Of a stretch of 64,000 nucleotides of DNA, positions 58,756 to 64,000 are shown in pieces; the first letter of the stretch is position 1, and each line of letters begins with the position of its first letter. This DNA comes from Lentibacillus lipolyticus. GTDB lineage: Bacteria; Bacillota; Bacilli; Bacillales; Amphibacillaceae. A model generated the notes under the pieces. It was not told the DNA's origin. It saw only the letters and a list, made by a program, of their open reading frames with translations, and searched no databases. The stretch is taken from positions 1 through 64,000 of the forward strand of contig SEIO01000006.1 in assembly GCA_004145795.1 (NCBI GenBank). The letters are read 5' to 3'. The position numbers and the translations under genes were made by a program.

Positions 58756-59697
58756 ATGCGAAAAGAGCTTCGCGTGTCAAGTATCATTATAATGCTAATA
58801 CTGTCGGTTGCATTAACAGCTTGCGCCGATAACGAATCAAGCTCATCCAACAATGAAAGTTCAAAAGAAAACCAGCTAAAGCTTGGTGAGAAGCAGGTCA
58901 CGTTAGCAACCGATACATATGTTTCCAATATCGGGGCAACACATGTGGTGAAACAGCTGCTTGAAGAAGTTGGATACAGTGTGACAGTTAAAGAAACAGA
59001 TGTCGGTATAGAATTTTCGGGGCTTGCGAGCGGATCGTCCGATGCCTCGGTTGGGTTATGGCTCCCGGGCACACACGCCAGCTACTGGGAAGAATATAAG
59101 GACAAGCTAGACAAGATGAGCTTGGTTACAGAAGAGGTGGAACTTGCATTGACTGTACCAGCTTATATGGAGGATATTAATTCCATTGAGGACTTAGCTG
59201 ATAATAAGAATAATATTGGTGAGAAATTGGAGTGGGAAATTACTGGGATTAGTCCTGGAGCAGGCATGATGGAGATAACGAAAGAAAAAGTGATTCCTGC
59301 CTATGGATTGGATAAAGACTGGGAACTGCAATCCAGCTCGGGACCTGCGATGGCGGCTGAACTGAAAGGGGCAATTGATAAGAAAGAGCCAATTGTTGTA
59401 ACTCTTTGGACACCGCACTGGACGTTCAATGAATTTGATTTGAAAATGCTGGAAGATCCAAAAAACAAATACGGTGACCCGGATAATGTTTATGCTGTTT
59501 CTCGAAAAGGATTTAAAGAAGATTCACCACTAGCGTATAAAATCATCGACGAATTTAACTGGACGAAAAAACAAAATCAGGACGTTATGTACAGTATCCA
59601 GTCCGGAATGTCGACTGATAAAGCAGCGAAGAAATTTCTAGACAATAACCCAGACCTTAAAGAACAGTGGCTGGAAGGTGTACAAACGAAAAAATAA
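58756..59697 (+). CDS. Glycine betaine/osmoprotectant-binding lipoprotein (OpuAC-like), orphan
   Basis: 313 aa. Lipobox SVALTAC (Cys ~22), then a Ser/Asn-rich linker and the OpuAC/ProX-type fold (~45-310). Aromatic cage candidates are visible in GLWLPGTHASYWEEY (residues ~100-114) and VTLWTPHWTFNEFDLKMLED (~215-234). Such proteins deliver glycine betaine or related compatible solutes to an ABC importer. No ATPase or permease gene adjoins it, so it must work with an OpuA-type complex encoded elsewhere. The start codon is 12 nt from GAGGGGTGGG. Confidence 0.9.
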   Translation: MRKELRVSSIIIMLILSVALTACADNESSSSNNESSKENQLKLGEKQVTLATDTYVSNIGATHVVKQLLEEVGYSVTVKETDVGIEFSGLASGSSDASVGLWLPGTHASYWEEYKDKLDKMSLVTEEVELALTVPAYMEDINSIEDLADNKNNIGEKLEWEITGISPGAGMMEITKEKVIPAYGLDKDWELQSSSGPAMAAELKGAIDKKEPIVVTLWTPHWTFNEFDLKMLEDPKNKYGDPDNVYAVSRKGFKEDSPLAYKIIDEFNWTKKQNQDVMYSIQSGMSTDKAAKKFLDNNPDLKEQWLEGVQTKK

Positions 59698-59808
59698 ACA
59701 TCTTTTGCCATCACGAAGCATTCTGGTGAAAAAGCATGGATTCAATTGACTTTATAATATCACGTAGATACACTAATAATAGTACAGTAAAGAGAATGAG
59801 GTGATATT

Positions 59809-60090
59809 ATGTTTAATATGGCATTAGTAGCCAGTGCATCTTTGCTGGTTGTATTAATGATTGTGAACATCATTATCAGTAAAGTATCATCCGCTGATAA
59901 ATACGACATTTACAAGCCAGCAGGAGTATTGTTTGTACTTGGCATTATTTTGCTGTCCATTTCATCAGCGGGCCGGATTGAAATTATGGGATTAGGATTC
60001 GGCGGCTGGGGAGGCGCCAGTCTGTTTGCTGCTGCCATCGGATTCATTGTCACATCACTTGTTGACACCTACAACCATTCCGAACAATAA
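59809..60090 (+). CDS. Small membrane protein (YesK-like)
   Basis: 93 aa, three transmembrane segments (residues ~4-24, 36-54 and 66-88), with a Gly-rich stretch GLGFGGWGGASLFAAA in the last. It resembles the short YesK-type membrane proteins of Bacillus, of unknown function; the resemblance is by size and topology. GAGGTG lies 6 nt before the start. Monocistronic with a clear terminator; a possible promoter is TTGACT (59746) with TACACT (59769), 17-bp spacer. Confidence 0.7.
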   Translation: MFNMALVASASLLVVLMIVNIIISKVSSADKYDIYKPAGVLFVLGIILLSISSAGRIEIMGLGFGGWGGASLFAAAIGFIVTSLVDTYNHSEQ

Positions 60091-60103
60091 GCATACGAAC
60101 ACG

Positions 60104-60140
60104 AATATCTGCCTGCACGACAAGGCAGATATTTTTTATT
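60104..60140 (+). terminator. Terminator after the small membrane protein gene
   Basis: AATATCTGCCT-gcacgaca-AGGCAGATATT followed by TTTTATT; strong 11-bp stem, 14 nt after the stop. Confidence 0.9.
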
Positions 60141-60230
60141 TTGGCTTTTTCCGTAAACTTTAGCCTTTGTTTTTCAATTCAGCATTCCTTTTTCAAGCCC
60201 TCTTTATGCCGTCTTACGCATGTATCCAAA

Positions 60231-61088
60231 TTAATCCCTGTTTTCCTGTGCGTCGATACGAATGGTTTTTCCATTGCGCTGCGTGACTTTCCCTTCCTTC
60301 ATTAGCTTGCCCAGCGCCCGCTTAAAGGCAGCTTTGCTTGTGTTAAATGTTTGCCGGATGGCTTCAGGGCTGCTTTTATCCGTAAAAGGAATGACGCCAC
60401 CATTTTGATCGAGCTGGGCTAGAATGGCGTCTGCATCTTCCTCCATAAGACCGCGCTTCATCGGCAAGAGAGAAACGTTGACTGATCCATCATCTTTCAC
60501 CTCGATGACGCGGCCATCGACCCATTCGCCAAGACGTGGTTCTTGCTTCCGTTCGGAATGATGGATGAAGCCGCGATAGCCGTTCTCGGAAATGATTGCA
60601 GAGCCTTCCCGGCTAGTGCGGTACACACGCCCACGAATCGACTGGTTAATAAGGTCTTCGGAAGCGAATTCCCAATATGCTTCAAAAAAGCGTTCCGAGG
60701 CAGGAACAGCCAGCAGCCGTCCCTTCTTATCCGTTTCAAGTTTAACAAGCAGCTTGTCCCCTTCCATTGGCCAGACCCTTTCCAGATAAGGGAGATCATC
60801 AATGGAGATTAGTATTTGTTTTGGAATACCGATATCGACAAATACGCCAAGGCCGGAGATGGTTCCGGTAACCTCAGCCCAGTCATAGGTGTCCAGTCCA
60901 ATGGAAGGAATGCGGGTGGTCGCCGTGATGTTGCCTTTCTTATCCGCGTACAGAAAAACCTTAACGGTCTGTCCCCGCTGCAGCATAAGTTTTTCATCAG
61001 GGTCGGGAAGAAAGACGTCGTTCTCAAGCCAATAGCCGTTTTCTGTATCTTGCATGACATATAATGTATGTACCGTTCCTGCTTTCAT
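60231..61088 (-). CDS. cvfB: S1-domain RNA-binding protein, CvfB family
   Basis: 285 aa, three S1-like OB folds followed by a winged helix (CvfB/YitL architecture). Visible blocks: GTISGLGVFVDIGIPKQILI (residues ~68-87), RGVYRTSREGSAIISENGY (~152), GWVDGRVIEVKDDGSVNVSL-like third S1 (~183) and the C-terminal winged helix with TFNTSKAAFKRALGKLMKEG (~243). Homologues bind RNA and affect virulence gene expression in Staphylococcus. ATG 61088 starts at MKAGTVHTL, as in relatives; a longer frame to 61196 is not supported by a ribosome site. Confidence 0.9.
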   Translation of the reverse strand: MKAGTVHTLYVMQDTENGYWLENDVFLPDPDEKLMLQRGQTVKVFLYADKKGNITATTRIPSIGLDTYDWAEVTGTISGLGVFVDIGIPKQILISIDDLPYLERVWPMEGDKLLVKLETDKKGRLLAVPASERFFEAYWEFASEDLINQSIRGRVYRTSREGSAIISENGYRGFIHHSERKQEPRLGEWVDGRVIEVKDDGSVNVSLLPMKRGLMEEDADAILAQLDQNGGVIPFTDKSSPEAIRQTFNTSKAAFKRALGKLMKEGKVTQRNGKTIRIDAQENRD

Positions 61089-61237
61089 CTGTATACCCTC
61101 TTTTCTGCTAAAATCAACTTCTCCTATTATAGGGGTACCCCAATGGCTTGAAAAGTAATACATAACCTGATTTGGAGTCGTGTGATTGGCATGCATATGG
61201 TAGACTGGAAAAAGATTAGATAAGTGGGGATGTTGTC

Positions 61238-62134
61238 ATGCATTTGTTTGTTCAAGTTGTACTGCCGATTATGGCAGTTTTTGGCGCTGGATTCGTGCTG
61301 CAGCGAATTCGGATGCTCGATGTAAAATCACTTGCAGCTGCCTCGATTTATATTTTTCTTCCGGCGCTTGTATTCACAACACTGTATGAAGCGACGTTCA
61401 ACAGGGGATACACGGTCATCATCTTGTTTGCGTTTATTTTGCTGGCAATCATGATTGGATTGGTGAAACTGTTTGCCTGGCTATTTCAATGGACGGAATC
61501 GGTGGAGAGCGGCTCCATTTTGACAACTGCGTTTATGAACTCCGGTAATTACGGTGTGCCGGTTATGCTGTTTGCGATTGGAGAAACGGCCATGCCATAC
61601 GCAATTTTTCTAATGGTGCTGCAGTCATTGATAATGAACGTGTTTGGTGTGTATTATGCCTCCCGCAGCTCGAGCGGATTCCTGCGGGCGTGCACCACCA
61701 TATTCAAAATGCCGGCAACCTATGCGGCCATTTTGGCGTTTGTGTTTCAGGGGTTTTCATGGGGGGTTCCAGAAACTGTCTATTCGACACTGACCATGTT
61801 AAGCGATGCAGCGGTGCCATTAATGATGGTTTTGCTCGGGATGCAGCTGGCATCAATTACATCGCTTCGATTCAATTGGCAAGTAATCTTAACGGCAGCT
61901 GGGGTACGCATGGTGCTGTCACCAATCATTGCTTTCTTATTTATTGGGCTTGTCCCGGTTGATCCTGTCGTCGGGTCGGTGCTTGTGATTGCAGCTGCAA
62001 TGCCAAGTGCGGCGACCACAACCATGTATGCGGTGGAATTTGATACAGAACCAGATCTTGTATCAAGCATTACACTGGTGACAACGTTCATCAGCATTGT
62101 CACGGTAACAGTTCTGCTGAATTTTGTAAGCTGA
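61238..62134 (+). CDS. AEC (auxin efflux carrier) family transporter
   Basis: 298 aa with ten predicted transmembrane helices. The start VVLPIMAVFGAGFVLQRI, the central TAFMNSGNYGVPVMLFA (residues ~89-105) and the C-terminal VIAAAMPSAATTTMYAVEF (~248) are AEC-family hallmarks. Family members move malate, malonate or similar organic acids; the substrate is open. Divergent from cvfB; GGGGATG upstream of ATG 61238. Confidence 0.9.
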   Translation: MHLFVQVVLPIMAVFGAGFVLQRIRMLDVKSLAAASIYIFLPALVFTTLYEATFNRGYTVIILFAFILLAIMIGLVKLFAWLFQWTESVESGSILTTAFMNSGNYGVPVMLFAIGETAMPYAIFLMVLQSLIMNVFGVYYASRSSSGFLRACTTIFKMPATYAAILAFVFQGFSWGVPETVYSTLTMLSDAAVPLMMVLLGMQLASITSLRFNWQVILTAAGVRMVLSPIIAFLFIGLVPVDPVVGSVLVIAAAMPSAATTTMYAVEFDTEPDLVSSITLVTTFISIVTVTVLLNFVS

Positions 62135-62216
62135 TGAATGCTCGTGCACATTTTGCCTGGCTATTCAGCCCAGTCGGACAGCAGCATACAGCAGCTGCCC
62201 GTTTTGTTGGCCAAAT

Positions 62217-62849
62217 TCATAACATATTCATGATACCAAGCAGCATCAGCAATAAAGGTGGGAGAAATGTGAGTTTTTGTGTCCATTTTTTCGCGGCCAA
62301 AAAAACCCCCATCCGGACACCGCAAAACACAAATAGTCCACTCATCAACGCAATCGAGACTGCTGTCAGCCAAGGAGCGTAACCAAGCATGGCAGCTCCC
62401 AGCCCTGCACCAAATGCATCAACAGCCAGGGCAAATCCGAGCAATACTGCCTCCATCACGGAAATATTTCCTGATTGGTCGAGATCAGCCTCGCGTGGTT
62501 CTTTCATGACGGTCTTGACATGACTCCATGTTTCATCGGTGGGTGCTGATTCAGTCGGGGCTGATGTATTATGCTCTGCACGCATTACATTAAATAAACA
62601 GTATATACCAATGCAAAACAGAATAATGCCACCTATACTGCCGGTAAGACTTGGTGGGATAAAGGTCATGAGGAGTGTTCCAATGGTCATGGAAAGGTAG
62701 ACAACCAATCCCGAACAAAGCATAATGATAGCAAGCGCTGCATATGGGATATGAACTTTACGCAAACCATACGATATTCCAGCGCCGAATCCGTCAATGC
62801 TGACTCCAATAACTAAAAAAAATAATCCGGTGTAGTAGAGCATCGGCAT
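62217..62849 (-). CDS. ytaF: Sporulation membrane protein YtaF (MntP-like)
   Basis: 210 aa, six transmembrane helices in two MntP-like halves, each with a conserved D-G/A-F-GAG motif: VIGVSIDGFGAGISYGL (residues ~12-28) and GFALAVDAFGAGLGAAM (~137-153). The cytoplasmic loop carries DLDQSGNISVMEA (~122-134), an EF-hand-like calcium-site pattern. YtaF is implicated in sporulation in B. subtilis. ATG 62849 follows AAAGGA at 5 nt; a longer frame to 63104 is not credible. Convergent with the AEC gene. Confidence 0.85.
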   Translation of the reverse strand: MPMLYYTGLFFLVIGVSIDGFGAGISYGLRKVHIPYAALAIIMLCSGLVVYLSMTIGTLLMTFIPPSLTGSIGGIILFCIGIYCLFNVMRAEHNTSAPTESAPTDETWSHVKTVMKEPREADLDQSGNISVMEAVLLGFALAVDAFGAGLGAAMLGYAPWLTAVSIALMSGLFVFCGVRMGVFLAAKKWTQKLTFLPPLLLMLLGIMNML

Positions 62850-62972
62850 CCATTTCCTTTCCGATTGTCTATTGTATTGTATGTGGATCAGCAGAAGCTG
62901 TGAAACGCGAACAGAAAGTTGAAATTGTGTTACAGTAACATCATAGTGAGAATTAAAGAGGGGATTTAGCAT

Positions 62973-64000
62973 ATGAGCAAAACAGTTGTACTTGCAGAAA
63001 AGCCGTCGGTCGGCAGGGATATTGCCCGTGTCTTGAATTGCACGAAAAAGGGCAACGGCTATTTCGAAGGATCGAAGTATATTGTAACCTGGGCGCTTGG
63101 GCATTTGGTGACCCTAGCTGACCCGGAAATGTATAATGAACAATGGAAAACGTGGCGTCTGGACGATCTACCGATGCTGCCCAAACAACTTAAACTGACC
63201 GTTATTAAGAAGTCCGGCAAACAATTTAGCGTGGTCAAGACACAGCTCAACCGCAGTGACGTCGGTCAAATCGTTATCGCGACCGATGCCGGACGAGAGG
63301 GAGAACTAGTGGCTCGCTGGATTATCGAAAAAGCACGGGTCAACAAACCTGTCAAACGACTGTGGATTTCTTCCGTTACCGATAAAGCGATACGGGAAGG
63401 GTTTAACAACCTGAAACCGGGAAAACAGTATGAAAACCTATATGCGTCCGCTGTCGCACGCTCAGAAGCGGACTGGTATGTCGGACTGAATGCAACCCGT
63501 GCCTTGACAACGAAATTCAATGCACAGCTGTCGACAGGACGTGTGCAGACACCGACGTTAGCGATGGTTGCCGCCAGAGAAAAGGAAATAAAGGAGTTTC
63601 AACCACAGCCGTTTTACGGGCTGGAGGCCAAGTTAAACAACGGCATGAGCCTGACTTGGCATGACGGCAACAACAACAGCCGGATGTTTTCCAAAGAAAA
63701 AGCGGAGAAACTGCTGCATCAGCTCAAAAACAAACCGGCCAAAATTTTGCGCGTTCATAAAACGCATAAGAAAAAACACGCGCCGCAACTGTATGATTTG
63801 ACGGAATTGCAGCGGGATGCGAACCGTATTTTTGGGTATTCCGGAAAACAGACGCTATCGCTCATGCAGAAACTGTATGAACAGCATAAAGCACTGACCT
63901 ATCCAAGGACAGACTCCCGCGTCCTGTCGACGGATATTGTTCCAACATTAAAAGACCGGGTGAAAGCGGTCAGCGCAAGCGGGTTTTCTCGTGTTGCTGG
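62973..64000 (+). CDS. topB: DNA topoisomerase III, 5' part (cut by window edge)
   Basis: The first 342 codons, running off the window end. N-terminal TOPRIM domain with KTVVLAEKPSVGRDIARVL (residues 3-21), the acidic DAGREGELVARW (~105-116), then SEADWYVGLNATRALT (~164) and TGRVQTPTLAMVA (~189); the catalytic tyrosine is expected at YPRTDSR (~310), encoded near 63901. Type IA enzyme that relaxes negative supercoils and decatenates replication intermediates. AGAGGGG lies 8-9 nt before ATG 62973. Confidence 0.96.
   Translation, partial: MSKTVVLAEKPSVGRDIARVLNCTKKGNGYFEGSKYIVTWALGHLVTLADPEMYNEQWKTWRLDDLPMLPKQLKLTVIKKSGKQFSVVKTQLNRSDVGQIVIATDAGREGELVARWIIEKARVNKPVKRLWISSVTDKAIREGFNNLKPGKQYENLYASAVARSEADWYVGLNATRALTTKFNAQLSTGRVQTPTLAMVAAREKEIKEFQPQPFYGLEAKLNNGMSLTWHDGNNNSRMFSKEKAEKLLHQLKNKPAKILRVHKTHKKKHAPQLYDLTELQRDANRIFGYSGKQTLSLMQKLYEQHKALTYPRTDSRVLSTDIVPTLKDRVKAVSASGFSRVA

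Noticed and set aside
1-64000. CRISPR array, prophage, transposase or antiphage system
   Set aside because: No regularly spaced direct repeats, phage structural genes, transposase or restriction/defence domains could be seen on either strand.

Overview
The window looks like a chromosomal segment of a halophilic or halotolerant, endospore-forming, denitrification-capable member of the Bacillaceae (Virgibacillus/Lentibacillus/Oceanobacillus-like). Support: low-to-mid GC, strong Shine-Dalgarno sites with frequent GTG/TTG starts, an alpha/beta-type small acid-soluble spore protein, a YtaF-type sporulation membrane protein, an L-box lysine riboswitch, Bacillaceae-type intergenic repeats, an ectoine-degradation locus, a glycine-betaine binding protein and many sodium-type secondary carriers. 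The species assignment is inference.

Layout. 0-1 kb: repeat copy, a small heme-type membrane protein and tRNA-Ala(GGC). 1.3-8.7 kb: a Crp/Fnr regulator followed by a nitrous oxide reductase operon (cytochrome c, nosZ, nosB-like, nosD, nosY, nosF, lipoprotein). 9-12.6 kb: an SDR protein with a non-canonical active site, an rbsR-rbsK operon with operator dyads over its promoter, and a small secreted protein. 12.9-19 kb: P5C dehydrogenase (rocA), a lysine riboswitch in front of a YfcC-type carrier and an M20 amidohydrolase, and a stand-alone trpB. 19.3-26.4 kb (mostly minus strand): an SsuABC/TauABC-type ABC importer, an M19 dipeptidase, a flavin reductase, an EamA exporter, a flavodoxin and a secreted unknown.

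26.5-43 kb is the most distinctive part. An aminotransferase-APC permease pair sits behind a leader carrying an intrinsic terminator. Then come ectoine hydrolase (doeA/eutD), a divergent 2-hydroxyacid dehydrogenase, and a long unidirectional gene set: FCD-type GntR regulator, class III aminotransferase, succinate-semialdehyde-type dehydrogenase, RidA, M20 deacetylase, EutB-like dehydratase, D-amino acid transaminase, alanine racemase and an NhaC-family carrier. The doeA promoter and the gntR promoter carry the same perfect 15-bp dyad, TGTCGACAATCGACA, starting the same 14 bp after the -10 box. I infer a single (hydroxy)ectoine regulon with an unusual enzyme complement: the usual AstE-type DoeB, EutA, EutC and known ectoine importers are not seen here.

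43-55.3 kb: aldo/keto reductase, AbgT carrier, YitT protein, rpiA, a LevR-type sigma-54 activator and its probable target, a -24/-12 promoter driving a small membrane protein, PTS IIB-IIC-IIA (lactose/cellobiose family) and a Gfo/Idh oxidoreductase, then glycerate kinase. 55.3-64 kb: HAD phosphatase, SASP, a second NhaC-family carrier, an orphan glycine-betaine binding lipoprotein, a small membrane protein, CvfB-like S1 protein, AEC carrier, YtaF and the 5' part of topB, cut by the window edge.

A second notable signal is a repeat family (two ~160-bp copies and two fragments) that in all four cases lies a few bases 3' of a stop codon and in the sense direction of that gene. No CRISPR array, transposase gene, prophage or rRNA was seen.
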